A stretch of DNA of 64,000 nucleotides from Denticeps clupeoides (lineage: Eukaryota > Chordata > Actinopteri > Clupeiformes > Denticipitidae), in the NCBI RefSeq assembly GCF_900700375.1, contig NC_041723.1, positions 18,041,456 to 18,105,455 of the forward strand, read 5' to 3'. Position 1 is the stretch's first letter. Each line of letters starts with the position of its first letter. Below are positions 1 through 11,558 of this stretch, piece after piece. The position numbers and the translations under genes are program-made. The notes under the pieces are model-generated. The model was not told the DNA's origin. It worked only from the letters and a program-made list of their open reading frames with translations, and did not search any database.

Positions 1-430
1 TCTGGTCTGGGAACTGTACCACATCGGACCTTAAGACATTACAGCGTATAGTGAGCACAGCTGAGAAGATCATCAGAGTCTTCCTTCCCTCCATAACAGA
101 CATTTACCACACTCGCTGAATCCGAAAAGCCACCAGCATAGATTCTGACATCTGAACACTCAGGGATTTTTCTCTTTGGACTGACACACACACACACACA
201 CACTGACATTACCTCAGTTATATTGAGTAATATCATATATTGTTAATATAATGTATAATGTACTCTGTTATATAATGTACTCTGTTACATTTTGCACAGC
301 AGTATTTAATTACTTTGATTAATTGTCTAAAAGTTACATGTAGCACCAGGTTCGGGAGAAACGTTGTTTCGTTCCACTATGTACTGCCTAACCTGTATGT
401 AGCAGAAATGAAAATAAAGCTCAACTTGAA
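1..430 (+). mobile_element. LINE 3' fragment (non-LTR retrotransposon)
   Basis: The plus strand encodes the C-terminal tail of a common fish LINE reverse transcriptase, with the recognisable stretch LQRIVSTAEKIIRVFLPSI followed by DIYHTR. It is interrupted by stops. A short (CA)n tract at about 183-202 and AT-rich sequence follow, ending near an AATAAA-like site at about 412. The 5' part lies outside the window. The clade (L2/Rex/CR1-like) is inferred from memory of fish LINE proteins. Confidence 0.6.
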
Positions 431-439
431 TTTCACCAA

Positions 440-860
440 CTGCTGTTTCGTCTGGGGAGCAGAACTGCTGTGAGGTTAGGGAAGCAAGACAGTGATTGTT
501 TCATCTGATCTGCTTTGTTTACAGAGCGCTGGTTCATTTGAACTGCTGCTGAAACGTTGATTTGCTTTACGCTCAACTCTTTCTGTGGCCCATTGTAGTT
601 TTTGTGACTGCTGGTGTACAGAGGGGACTTGGCAATTTGAGAGGAAGGAGTCACCAGCTTGGTATTATTCATTTTATTTCATTTTCTTTCTTTCTTTTCG
701 GCTTGGGTATTTCATTTTGTGCAAATGTACTCCATCTGAATATTTATATGAGTGTATTACCTTTTTGGGTAGATTTGAATTTGTTGTGTTATTTGATTTG
801 TGTGTGATTTGATTGTTTTGACGTGCTTTGACAAGCTTTATTTTGGTTGATTCATAAAGT
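440..860. other. Unassigned spacer between LINE fragments
   Basis: Moderately AT-rich sequence with only overlapping short ORFs that resemble nothing I know. No splice-site pattern or RNA gene seen. Confidence 0.4.
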
Positions 861-861
861 G

Positions 862-1790
862 AACAGCATTGGACTGAGCACACAGCCCTGAGGAGCTCCA
901 GTGCTCAGTGTGGTGGTGCTGGAGATGCTGTTCCTGATATGGACAGACTGAGGTCTTTAAGTCAGGAAACCCAAGCTCCAGTCGCAGAAGGTGGTGTTCA
1001 GGCCCAGCAGGCTCAGCTTCTCAACCAGGTGCTGAGGAATGATGGTGCTGAATGCTGAACTGAAGTCTATGAACAGCATTCATGCGTCCTTGTGTCCTTA
1101 TTGTCCAGGTAGATGAGAGTCAGATGCACGGTGGTGGTGATGGCATCGTCTGCGAAGTGGATGAATTGCAGTGAGTCCAAGGGTGGGTCCATATATTTTG
1201 AGCAGCTCACGTACCTCTGCAGTCATCCACAGCTTCTGGTTTGATCTTGTTGTGATGGACTTGGAGACTGTAATGTCATTAGTGCATTTGCTGATGTAGC
1301 TGTTCACTGATGTTGTGTACTCCTCCAAGTTGATGGTGTTGTCGCCATTGGTTGCAGCCTCCCTAAACATTTGCCAGTCTGTGCACTCAAAAGAGTTTTG
1401 AAGAGCAGAAATGGCTCCTGCTGGCCATGTTCTCATCTGCTTCAGAATCAGTTTTGTGCGCCTGACGAGCGGTCTGTATGCTGGAATTAGCATAACAGTG
1501 ATGTGGTCTGATTGTCCAAGATGGGAACAGGGTTCTGCCCAGTCCGCACATTAGTGTATACGAGATCCAGTGCATTATTCTCTCTTGTCGCAAAGTCCAG
1601 ATGTTGATGGAATTTAGGGAGAACATGAGATTTGCATGGTTGAAATCTCCAGTGACAATGAACTGTCCGTCAGGTGTACTTTCTGCAGATCGCTAATAGC
1701 TCTGTACAGCACTCAGAGTACCTCCTTCGCCATAGCGCTGGGTGGAATGTACACTCCAATAATGAAAACTGAGGTGACTTCCCGAAGTAA
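862..1790 (-). mobile_element. LINE fragment, endonuclease to RT, internally deleted
   Basis: Read on the minus strand, 1790-1500 gives the end of an endonuclease-like domain and 1493-1200 gives a characteristic fish LINE linker ([10 protein letters not shown], then [10 protein letters not shown], then NLEEYTTSV). At about 1190 the reading jumps into the reverse transcriptase, with LFIDFSSAF followed by [11 protein letters not shown] at about 1085-1000. The jump implies that several hundred bases of linker/RT have been lost. Frameshifts are present. It is probably the same family as the fragment at the window start, in the opposite orientation. Confidence 0.65.
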
Positions 1791-2048
1791 ATAAAAAAAA
1801 TAAAGGCAGGTTATACTATGATTTGTGTATTGTTCCTGTAGTTCTGTGACAGGCTTGTCCTTGCACAATTAAACGTGTTCATGCGCACTCCCTTGAAAAA
1901 AGTTTTTTGCATTACTTAGACCTTAGGTGAACACATGCACGCCATTCTTCAATTTCATCTGTTGGAAATCGCTACAGATATTTAGCTGGTTCTGACTGGT
2001 CATCTGATTGTACTTTAGTTCTGTGGCAAGATGTCCCTGCACAGTTAA

Positions 2049-2262
2049 AGTGAAGTGAAAGTAAAGTGATTGTGCACAAAACGAAATGTGTCCTCTGCTT
2101 TTAACCCTTCACCCTTAGTGAACAGTGTGCAGACATGACAGGCGCCCGGGGAGCAGTGTGTGGGGACGGTGCTTTGCTCAATGGCACCTCAGTGGAACCT
2201 TGGCAAATCGGCAATCTTCTGATTACGGGGCTGCTTCCTTAACCGCTAGGCCACCACTGCCC
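2049..2262 (-). mobile_element. tRNA-headed SINE (family A), copy 1
   Basis: The plus strand shows the reverse complement of a roughly 240-base SINE that recurs about eleven times in this window. Its head carries RNA polymerase III A and B boxes (TGGCCTAGCGG and GGTTCGAATCC in the better copies) and the tail ends in CAATCACTTCACTTT. This copy is diverged in the B box. Confidence 0.8.
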
Positions 2263-2269
2263 GAAAACC

Positions 2270-3100
2270 TGTTGAAGTTCACTGCTGTTAGGAAGGTAGG
2301 GGTAATTCAGGGAGGGGTCACTCTGGTCATGAGGCCAGGGTCTACTACTTTTATGCTGATTGTGAGTATATCAGTCCAAATCAGACTGAATAGCAGCATT
2401 GTTGGTGGCCAGGGTACAGGTGTGGTTGTTCATAGTGCTGTGGAGATGTAAAGGATATTAGTATGAATATTGTTCAAGCTATACACGACTACTCCATGGA
2501 GGAAATGAAAGTGTGCATAAGAGGATCAGGGAAGACCACATGCTTAGAAGACCATGTGAAATAAGAAAACCTTGCTGTGTGTAGGAGCCTAATGAGAGAT
2601 ACCGCACCTAAATTAACCTGAGAGGGGGTAAAGGCCCATGTACAGCAGAACTGTAAGAGTTCACATGCACAAAATGTAATATATATTTATGCAATAATAA
2701 AGTAACATTTATGATGGTAAAGCTGAATGGATATGAATTGTCTAGCCTGTTGTTATTTATGAACCTACAATTACATTAAGAAAACGTTCATAATAAAATA
2801 AATTATAAGAAATCCCATTGTTGTTCAAGTGGGATAAAGGTTTTATGGTAGCCACATTTCAGCAATCAAAACAAAGCTTTTAGGGTAATTCTACCTTTGA
2901 ATGTACAGTGTACAGTAACTTATAACTGTAATATATTATTACCTGCATAACACCAACCAAGCACTTTCACAGCAGCATTTGTGGTCTCCATGGTTACTGT
3001 GGCGTCTAAGGAGGAGCCAAGTGTCCCGTTTCTCTCATTTCATTAGCCGAGGGAAGCGTCTACGAACAAAGCGCTGTGTCTTCTGGGAAATCGCCGCAGC
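2270..3100. other. Intergenic, upstream of ccdc34
   Basis: AT-rich sequence with no recognisable gene. The last 150 bases before 3120 are less AT-rich and probably belong to the ccdc34 promoter. Confidence 0.4.
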
Positions 3101-3109
3101 AACTTGCAA

Positions 3110-3232
3110 ACAGACGGCGCCGAGAAGCTCGAAAACTGATGCTCTGTAAATATTATAAAGGAACTTTAATGCTTTGCATCTCTCTATCTGCTGCTCCGGT
3201 GCAAGTTCCGTGACTGAACTTTCGTGCTTTCG
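3110..3232 (+). other. ccdc34: Probable ccdc34 5' UTR exon
   Basis: A GC-richer stretch ends in a good splice donor (TTTCG followed by GTGAGT) at 3233. It contains no long ORF, and the first coding exon begins at 4460, so this is most likely the untranslated first exon. The start is approximate. Confidence 0.45.
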
Positions 3233-4146
3233 GTGAGTTCCCACGGAGGATTTTCGTATCTTTTAGCATTTGGTGTGTTAGCTGTTTTCTGCTTTTCATT
3301 GTTGCTGTAAAATCAAGAATATTAACAATTAACGCTTGTCATACGTTCGTCAAAAAGAAGCAATGTGCGCAATGAATAGAAAACTTTTCGAGTTTTTAGC
3401 ACTTGCTAGCTAACTAGCTTACTAGCGCCCTGAACTGATCTGATTTATGTTAGCAGTGAGTTCCTGTATTCGACAGACATTCATATAACTTTGCTGGATT
3501 TTCTCTTACTCATTAAACAAAAACCCAGAAATAATACTAAATAATTCAGCTCACTCGCTGTCTGTATGCAACGTTTCAAAATATAAACCTAAACATGGCT
3601 GAAAATTCATTATGTACTTCTATTTATAAAGGTAATTTGACCCCAAGATGAAAGGCACTATATTAATGTTAATTAAATAATTCCCTGACTTTCCATTTGG
3701 AACTTTTATGCTGAAACGTCACATGCTGTCATTTTTGTTTGATGGGTAAGAGAAAATCTAGCGAAGATCTGTGAATGTTGAATACAGACCTCACTGCCAA
3801 CTTTACTCAGGCCCTGAACCGCTGTACAGATATAAACTTTGTAAACGGACGGTTGTAAAATGTAAACACTCGAAATAAATGCATCTGTTATAGACAACGG
3901 TGAATGGAATGCACTGTATAGAATTCTGCATTAACCAGATGAAAAGGTTTCCAGTCAAGTGGAAGGAATACTTTCTGCTACAAACTTTTCATCTATGCAT
4001 AGAAGACTTATCATTTCCTTATTGCAGGTCCATTGTATTAATTGAAAATATGTGAATGATTATTTCATGAACAAAAGCAATAAGAAAAAATGATAACAAA
4101 AAAGTATAAGCTGGCATGTTATATTTAGATAGAAGGGCACAAGGGC

Positions 4147-4324
4147 TGGTAGTAGCCTAGTGGCTAAGACACTCTCCTGTGAACCAGAACCAGAGTCCCA
4201 GTTTCAAACCCTATTGTGTAGCTGAGCAAGACACTTAACCCTGAGTGTCTCCAGGGGGACTGTCCCTATACCTACTGATTGTAGGTCATGCTAGATAAGG
4301 GCGTCTGATAAATACTGTAAATAT
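4147..4324 (+). mobile_element. tRNA-headed SINE (family B), copy 1
   Basis: Starts with GGTAGTAGCCTAGTGG (A-box-like), has a degenerate B box, and ends in the conserved fish tail TAAGGGCGTCTGATAAATAC. That tail resembles the 3' end shared by several fish SINEs and L2-type LINEs. It lies in the first intron of ccdc34. Confidence 0.7.
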
Positions 4325-4459
4325 AAATATAAATGGCACAAAGTTGTAATCAGTTGTAGTGTTTTAGCATGACACATTTATTGCTGTAAGTGAATTTCTT
4401 TTCATACCCCAAAGCTTGTCATGTAATGTTCTCTTATCTGTCTTTCCACCAGATCCATA

Positions 4460-6031
4460 ATGTCAGGCTTTCACCCTTCCTTATCCAAGAGTTTAACCTC
4501 AACTCCACTGAAATCCAGCGAAGACAGGCGGGTCTACAGAAGCAAGAGTTTGGACTCTGATTCCACCTATTCCTTACTTTCCCCAATTTACCATGATAGT
4601 TTTGATTGCTCTGATGTTGAGGACCACAAGGTAGAACAACTCCAGCAACGACTTGACAGCTCAGTTGCATTAACTGATAATGCTGTACCTGCATCACCAA
4701 AGAGGTGTGAGTCCATCTTGACCTGCCAGTTGACTGTCAGCTCTTTGAACATCCTGGTGACATTATCTTTTTCTAGGAATGAGGGTCACGCTCCTGCGCA
4801 ATCCTCACTTGATGCATCCATGCCTCTAAATCTGAGTGCCTGGGAGCAGTGGATAGTTTTCAAAGCAAAGGAAGAGCGCCTCAGAGTGCAACAAAAAGCC
4901 AAGGAGGTGTGCATTTTTTTTATTTACCCTGTCATATTTATTTACTTGGTAATCACAGTTTTACTATGATATTTTAAACAGGAAAAATCGCTAAATTTAT
5001 GTGTGTCTGCTGGCTTACTTCAGGAGTTTAAGATGAAACAAGAGCAGAAGCAGGAACAAAAGAAACAGCTGCAGAAAAAGGTTTTTACAGAAAGCAAAGT
5101 CCAAGAATGGTTGAAAATGAAAAGCAAACAGGTAAGTTTATACCTGAAGAGAAATGCATAATGTGTATTATACCAATAGTTGTTTAACAACATTTTCACA
5201 TTTTCAAATCATTATAGGAAAAGCAAGAAAGAAAGCGGAAGGAACACAAAGATCAAGAGAAGGTCGAGTTAGAGGAACAAAAACGGAAAGCAGCTGAGCA
5301 AAAAGCACAAGAGGGGTACAGAGAATGGCTCCAAAAAAAGAAGCAAGAAGATGCTGAGAGGAAGCAAAGAGAAAAGGTGAGCCATTAACGTCACTCTTAC
5401 AAAGACAGTGGTTTGAATAAAGGGCAATGAAACTGTCACTTCATGGTAATTTCTCTGTGTAGTGGTGTGGATAAGACGTTTCAGGGTTTTTGCAAATATT
5501 ATATCATTTTTATATGAACATACACTGCACAATATTGGTTATACTGAGTCAAGGCATCTTTACAACAGGAGGAAGCAGCAACAAGAGAAACAGAGGAGAA
5601 AGAGCGGAGAAAAAGAGCCGAGGAAAAGTTTCGGGAATGGCTTCAGGCACTGAGCAGGAACTGTCCCAAACGCACCAGTCCTGGTTCTCCAGGTAAGCTG
5701 AGGCTGCTGGCTTTTGGTCAAACTGTTATTTTGGAATGGATGGTCTGGCACAGTCAAATATGTGTAGAATAAGTGTTTGTTTGAACTGAGTATAGATGGA
5801 TTTATAAAAAGTCAATGTTTGTTTGTTATAGGTTATGACATCCTCAACTACCCAGAACCAAGCTTCTACAACCCAATACCCTGGAAGCCCATTCATGTCC
5901 CACAGCCAGAGAAGACACCCGGGAAGAGCAGCACCCGCAAGAAGCAGTCAGGACCACCCAGATACCACTCAACACCCTGTGTTCTCTTCAGACCTAAAGA
6001 CACTCTGAGCTTCGGGTGCAAGAGAAGATGA
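4460..6031 (+). CDS. ccdc34: Coiled-coil domain-containing protein 34 (CCDC34-like)
   Basis: Six coding exons join in frame: 4460-4704, 4777-4906, 5024-5131, 5218-5376, 5569-5692 and 5832-6031, giving 321 residues. The N-terminus is Ser-rich and probably disordered. A conserved LNLSAWEQWIVFK segment follows, then a long Lys/Glu/Gln-rich alpha-helical coiled coil with repeated EW motifs (VQEWLKMK, YREWLQKK, FREWLQAL). A C-terminal signature includes FYNPIPWKPIHVP. This order and the FYNP-PW ending match the CCDC34 family, linked in mammals to sperm flagella and cilia; human CCDC34 is about 50 residues longer. Exon 1 uses the donor at 4705 because only that phase joins exon 2. Orthology is inferred from remembered family features. 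Confidence 0.85.
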
Positions 6032-6039
6032 CACGGCGC

Positions 6040-7600
6040 AGCTGGGACAACGGTGCCCCCTGCTGTCATGGAAAGCGATAGAAAGTTGAAGGGACAATTT
6101 CTTTTAAAAATTACAGAATGGCTTCAATCAGACTGAATGTTTTACTGAACAGCATTCAGAACTTCCATATAGCCAGTGTAATTTATTTTTGACTTTTTAG
6201 ATCATATTATGAATTTAACTGTTGTAAATTAATACATTTGGTCACTTTGTTTTAAGAGTTTTTTTTTTTTAAGGTTCACTTCTACATGGAGAATAATCAC
6301 ATAAGGGTATAAGAACTTGGTGTAGATCTGTGGTCAACTGCTTTATCCATCAAGACACATCACAATACACATCACAATTAGAAGAAATGCGTTTTGTTTT
6401 AGTCAATGTTGTTTTGAACTACACATGAGTCTTTATGTAGTTTGATTAAATGTAATTAATCGAAATTAAAGTAAAAAAAGCAATCTATAACAAATGTTTC
6501 TATATAAAAGTCAATGTTATATAAAGAAAGAATGAGATTACATGCAGGGATTAAAATGTACATTTTATGACAGATGCTTTTTATTCCCACACACACACAC
6601 ACACACACACTGCCTCCTTCACACACTGGCCATTGTTTGTTGTCCAGCTCTGCCTTGTGCCTTTGTGCTGAGCCAGTGCTGAGGTTGAGCCAGGGGATGG
6701 AGGGTCGGCACCCCGCTCGCTCTTCTACACACACACAGTAAAAAAACGGCGTTCCAGGACTGTCCCAATACAGAGACGGAGGTATGGCACCCTTCTACTG
6801 TCAAATTTGACAGATTATTCACACTTAAATATTTATTTTTACATAAACAGCCTTGAGTGCTCAGGAATGTGTTAGTAGCAGTGGTCAGAGTGGTGCTGAG
6901 CTGTGGGAGGGAGGCAGCCTGCTGTTTCTACATGGAATGCATTTGAATGCCACGCACTTGAGTCCAAAGGTCACCCCTCCAGACGCTGGAGTTATGTGTC
7001 CCAGACATGAGTCCATGAGCCCAGAGGACAGGCTCACATGGCCCTGTTAATTCTGCAAACATTCTGTATAGTCTTGGGAAACATTGGGCATGTTCCTAAG
7101 AGCAGAGCAATCTATGATCTTGTAGTATATGTGTTAGTCTTACCACAATTTTGTTCTCTTTTAGGATTTCGATTTTTGAGCCCAGAAACTGAATCTACAG
7201 CTCCCACAATGCAGTGGTGCAGGTGGACACGCAACTGGAAATTACCCTCAGGAGCACAGGTACAATGGGGGTGTGGTTTAGATGGGCTTCATGCCGGTTA
7301 GCGAGAGAAAGGGCTCGCTCAAGAAGGAAAGGACGAGAGAAGCCAGAATCTAGCAGGCAGGAGCTTGTATTTCTAGCCTGCGCTGAAATATAAAGAAACA
7401 TTTACATATTAGCATTTTTCTACTCCCTTTACTCCTTTTGAAAGGCTTTATTTTAAACACTTGGGGAGAAGAGCTGCAGATGAGAGGTATTCTGGGTTTG
7501 AATTACATGTCATACTTTGAAAATAGCTATGCAAGAGCTGTCTGGAATGTTTTAATCGACCAGAGAATGATCTCTGACTGCTGAAGCTGCTATCATATCT
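6040..7600. other. ccdc34 3' UTR and intergenic spacer
   Basis: Contains the probable ccdc34 3' UTR, a (CA)n microsatellite at about 6589-6610, and non-coding sequence leading to the rab19 5' UTR. No other gene is supported; short ORFs here look random. Confidence 0.5.
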
Positions 7601-7705
7601 TTGAATCAAAAGAACTCTTATCTGGGTGAACTACCTCACAAACTCACCGCAAGCTCTCAGCAGTGCCCTAAGACAAGCAGGAGACATCTCTACGTATTCA
7701 CAGTT

Positions 7706-8953
7706 ATGCAGTCCACAGGACTCGAGCTGGAGGACTTTGACTACCTCTTCAAGATCATCTTGATCGGGGACACTAATGTGGGGAAGACTTGCGTGGTCCA
7801 CAGCTTCAAGACAGGAACATTCCTTGAGAAACAGCAAAACACACTAGGGGTGGACTTCACTGTTCGGACACTAGACATTGATGGCAAAAAGATCAAGGTT
7901 TGTGTCCTACCATGGACCACTTTTTCCATATTACTCTGTATATAGTGTGTCATCCAGAGCATAATCCTGATCGTGTGATGATGATGATGTTGTGGGATCA
8001 GATGCAGGTATGGGACACAGCAGGACAGGAGCGCTTCCGCACCATCACCCAGAGTTATTATCGCAGCGCACATGGTGCCATAATCGCCTATGACATCACA
8101 CGCCGCAGCACCTTTGACTCCCTGCCACACTGGATCCACGAAGTTGAGAAGTACGGAGCAGCCAGCGTGGTTGTTGTGTTCATAGGTAATGAATGGTATG
8201 ATTATTTTCTATGTGTCCTACATGCCAATGCTTTTTCCATGAAGGGGTCCAGGGCATTTCATCTTCTTTCTGGAACCCCACAAGAGACAAAAAGGTCACA
8301 GTAAATCAATACAAAAATGATAGTTGTTGATTTAGGTCCTGAAATGAGTGGTGTCTCCCAGGTTGTGAATGGTCAGAATACCAATTTTTGAAACCATCTT
8401 TTGAAAGAATGATTTACTCCATCCAATGCAGACAGATTGAATTTGCACCATCTGTAGTACTTGCTTAGACATTTAAAACTGTTTTATTGAGAAAAAAAAA
8501 GCTTGAATTGCCACAAATGGGCTGAAATATTGGGAGGTCCTGATGAACAATGGAGTTTAGGTTAAATTTCAACCTCAAGTGCCTGGGAGGAGTAACTTCA
8601 TGTAAATCAAACAGTAAATGGCTGCATGCCAAACAGAGGGGCAGATCTAAAGAAATCTTTCTGCTTCAAACCTAGGAAACAAGTGCGACCTAGAGACCGA
8701 GCGGCAGGTTCTGTTCGAGGATGCGTGCACCCTGGCTGAACAGAGAGGGGCGCTGGCTGCGCTGGAGACCTCGGTGAAAGAGGACCAGAATGTGGAGGAG
8801 GCCTTCATTCTAATGGCCCGTGAGCTGATGGTCCGGAGTGGCGGGGTTGTCAATCATGAGCCCTATTCCGAGTCCCCATACCCCCTGCTGAACAGCAATT
8901 CCCATCCCATTGATGTGGACAGACCCCTGGAGAAGAAATCCTGTAACTGCTGA
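7706..8953 (+). CDS. rab19: Rab19 small GTPase
   Basis: Three exons, 7706-7897, 8002-8185 and 8676-8953, encode 217 residues, the same length as human RAB19. Motifs in order: P-loop GDTNVGKT (about residues 20-27), switch I region with [10 protein letters not shown], switch II WDTAGQE, base-recognition NKCD (split across the second intron), and a G5 motif that reads ETSVK instead of the usual ETSAK. The C-terminus is CNC, a double-geranylgeranylation signal for membrane attachment. The start at 7706 is chosen because it gives the family length; an in-frame ATG at 7601 would add 35 non-conserved residues. Rab19 belongs to the Rab19/Rab43 branch and is implicated in Golgi and ciliary trafficking. 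The [16 protein letters not shown] segment and the overall pattern favour Rab19 over Rab43. Confidence 0.93.
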
Positions 8954-10000
8954 AAGATCCAGGGCGGAGGTGGAAAAGGGAAATCTGTTACAGTTGGCTT
9001 ATATTTACAGTATGCATAGTGTCACCTCCCCAAAGACTTTCCGTTAACTCCCATTCACAGCCGTTTTGAATGATAACATGGTGTTGGATTGTAAAAAGGT
9101 GGTCATTAATGCCAAGCAGTATTTGTTTTTTGTTTTGTTTTACTTAGAATTTCACTGTGACGGTGCAATTATGTCACATCAAAGTGGAAGAGACCTTTAT
9201 ATTCTTTACTGTGCAGAATATGGACTGACACACACATCACATATATGGACTCAACATATAGACACACACCATAATGTATAAAGGGGATTAGTGAGGATTG
9301 TGTGGATGCTTAATCTCTTCTTGAAAGGCTAACTGTATGATTGGTGTTCGGGGAAACTGTATTTTTATGTATTTCATTAAAGCAGTTCAACTGACTTCAT
9401 TGCTTTATCTAGACTGTACACTGCTTGTTCAGTTGTGCCACTTTAGCTGTGTTTTTGCAGAAGTTTTAATTCATGCAACAATATTTTGCAAACATTTTGT
9501 CTGGACTATAGTAAGTTTGTAGTAATAGCAGTGTTCATGTTTATATATTTCAAAACTAGCCACAGAGCTGCCCATGTTATTACAGCATTTAGCAGTTGCT
9601 CTTGTCCAGAGCGACTACATCAGTATCAATGATCACTAGTTGGATTTAAGTTTGATAGAAAGTACAGCAATAATCATAAATTACCTTTAAATTAAATTTC
9701 TGAGTTGTTGCTGTTGAGAGAAATGTTCATAAAAGAGGAAAACATCAAAGATCACTGCTTAATGTTAGGGAATTTCAGTTTAAGTTATCATAACATTCCT
9801 GTAATTATTTTTTCATTTTTCTTCTGCGTAGAGATGGAGGCTAATTGCATCGTTTCTCGTTTGTACACAAAAAATAACATAAGAACACAATTAAAATAGT
9901 TTTTAATAACCCGACAGACAATATTCAACAGCTAACTTTTAAAAAAAGTCCCTTATAATAAAATCATGAAATCATGTGGACAACCTTGGAATTGCGTCAT
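8954..10000. other. rab19 3' UTR and intergenic spacer
   Basis: Non-coding and AT-rich. An ATTAAA polyadenylation-like hexamer lies near 9375. A short remnant of a family B SINE tail (CAGCATTTAGCAG, then CCAGAGCGACT) lies at about 9580-9625. Confidence 0.5.
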
Positions 10001-10004
10001 TCCA

Positions 10005-10135
10005 GTCACGTGTGACTCATGAGCCAATCATAATCATAGCTGCCGTGCATCCAATCAGAGCTGCTGCCAGTCAGACCCGGATGTGAAGGCGACGCATGAC
10101 AACGTGCATCAAGGGAAGTGCTGTACTGCTGAAAG
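10005..10135 (+). promoter_or_regulatory. uqcc6: uqcc6 promoter and probable 5' UTR exon
   Basis: A compact promoter-like stretch has an E-box CACGTG at 10007-10012 and two CCAAT boxes at 10024-10028 and 10051-10055. A GC-richer segment follows and ends in a possible splice donor (GAAA followed by GTAAGA) near 10135. The next in-frame gene downstream is uqcc6, whose ATG is at 10562. The TSS itself cannot be placed. Confidence 0.5.
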
Positions 10136-10561
10136 TAAGATATACAGAACTCATACTGCATATGCGTATTAAGGACTTGACTGATGATTCTATGTAGATA
10201 AGTATCTTGCTGGTTAATGCAGATCAGGGCAAATTAGATTAGGACAGAATCGTAATCTGCGTGGTTGATAATATCAGATTTTGGTTTTTATATATAATAG
10301 TGCACGTTTAATTGAGGTTATATGGTTTGCTTTTGTGGTGTTTTTTTTTAACATCGTGGCCTTCAGGACGTTCTACGTTAGTACTGGAAAAGGTCATGCA
10401 ATGGCAGCGCCGCAGAGGTCATCTTTCTTGCAATGTTGTTTCCAGTTCAGAAGCCATAAATATTACATCGTTAAAGGTGTTGATAGAGACCATGTTTAGG
10501 TGGCAGGTTTTACTGAAATGACCATGTGTGACAGCTCCAGGCACTGAGTTGGGTATGAAAG

Positions 10562-10841
10562 ATGCCTGCTGGGGTGTCGTGGCCCACTTACCTTCGGATG
10601 TTCACTGCCAGCATTGCGGCAATGTTCGCTGGAGCACAAGCGGTCCATATGTACTACAGGCCAGATCTGGTACGATCGCTCACTCCTACAGAAAATACCA
10701 AATTAACAGGTGATGCCAATAATTTCACATGTTCCTTTCATTCTTCTTAAGACAATCCCAGAAGTTCCACCAAAACCAGGAGAGCTGAGGACAGAGCTGC
10801 TGGGGCTGAAACATCCAGATGTGGACAGACAGAAGCAGTGA
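10562..10841 (+). CDS. uqcc6: UQCC6 / brawnin, complex III assembly microprotein
   Basis: Two coding exons, 10562-10669 and 10752-10841, encode only 65 residues. The protein begins MPAGVSWPTYLRMF, has a short hydrophobic helix (about residues 10-28, ASIAAMFAGAQ), then the diagnostic YYRPDL and TIPEVPPKPGELRTELLGLK. This closely matches human C12orf73 (UQCC6, brawnin, 71 residues), a single-pass inner-mitochondrial-membrane peptide needed for assembly of respiratory complex III. The intron falls right after RPDL. The gene is easy to miss because each exon is about 100 bases. Identification rests on recalled sequence but several invariant blocks agree. Confidence 0.92.
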
Positions 10842-11055
10842 TTTGTGACCTTTCAAATGTATATATGTACATGATGTGACTATTTCTTGAATATTCATAT
10901 ATTTATTTAGTAAAAAAAAATTTTTTTATTTGTCAACTGTTTATTAGCTGAATTGAAAATGCTCATAACATCAGCAGGTGTAACCATTAACCTTAACCAT
11001 CATAAGTGGGAAAGTATTACAATAATGTCCTTGATGCGCTTAAATATGTCCTTAT

Positions 11056-11203
11056 CCTCCTTACAATCAGTTGATACAGGGACAGTCCCCCTGGAGACAC
11101 TCAGGGTTAAGTGTTGTGTCACACTGGTTGTAAGTGGGGTTTGACTCTGTGGTCTTCTGCTTCGTGTTCAAGTGTCTTACCCACTAGGCTACTATAACTC
11201 AAT
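11056..11203 (-). mobile_element. Family B SINE, copy 2
   Basis: Reverse-orientation copy: the tail (CAGGGACAGTCCCCCTGGAG) is at the left and the tRNA-like head (CTACTAGGC complement) at the right. It is diverged and lies between uqcc6 and samm50. Confidence 0.65.
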
Positions 11204-11314
11204 CACATTTTTGGAAAGTGCTTTTGTGTTAAAGTGTTTGGAGAACACCGTACCAATCTGATAACTTTAGAAATAAACATAATAGAAACATAGAAAAAAT
11301 AAAGGAAGAAACGT

Positions 11315-11320
11315 TTTATT
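11315..11320 (-). terminator. samm50: Probable samm50 polyadenylation signal
   Basis: AATAAA on the minus strand, about 240 bases past the samm50 stop codon. The distance and orientation fit a cleavage/polyadenylation signal. Confidence 0.5.
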
Positions 11321-11558
11321 CATATACATAATTATTAGACAAATAAAGTGATAAGAGCACTCAGCGAATTCTTCTCCAACTGTGGTTTCCCAGGTCTGAC
11401 CTTTCTGGTGCTTTCACCCACCAAAACTGTTTTGATGAGCAGTTCGACTTGAACCACCTGTACAACACCGATAAGTGCTGTAAAGCCTGTGTGGTGGCAG
11501 AACAGTTAATATTATGATGCCAGTATTTCAAGGTGCTCCACTGTGTGAATTCAAAGGA

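Noticed and set aside
4147-4324. Possible tRNA genes at SINE heads
   Set aside because: A and B boxes are present but the sequences do not fold into full tRNAs and continue into SINE bodies.
7601-7705. Upstream in-frame ATG for rab19
   Set aside because: It adds 35 residues unlike Rab N-termini; the ATG at 7706 gives the family length of 217.
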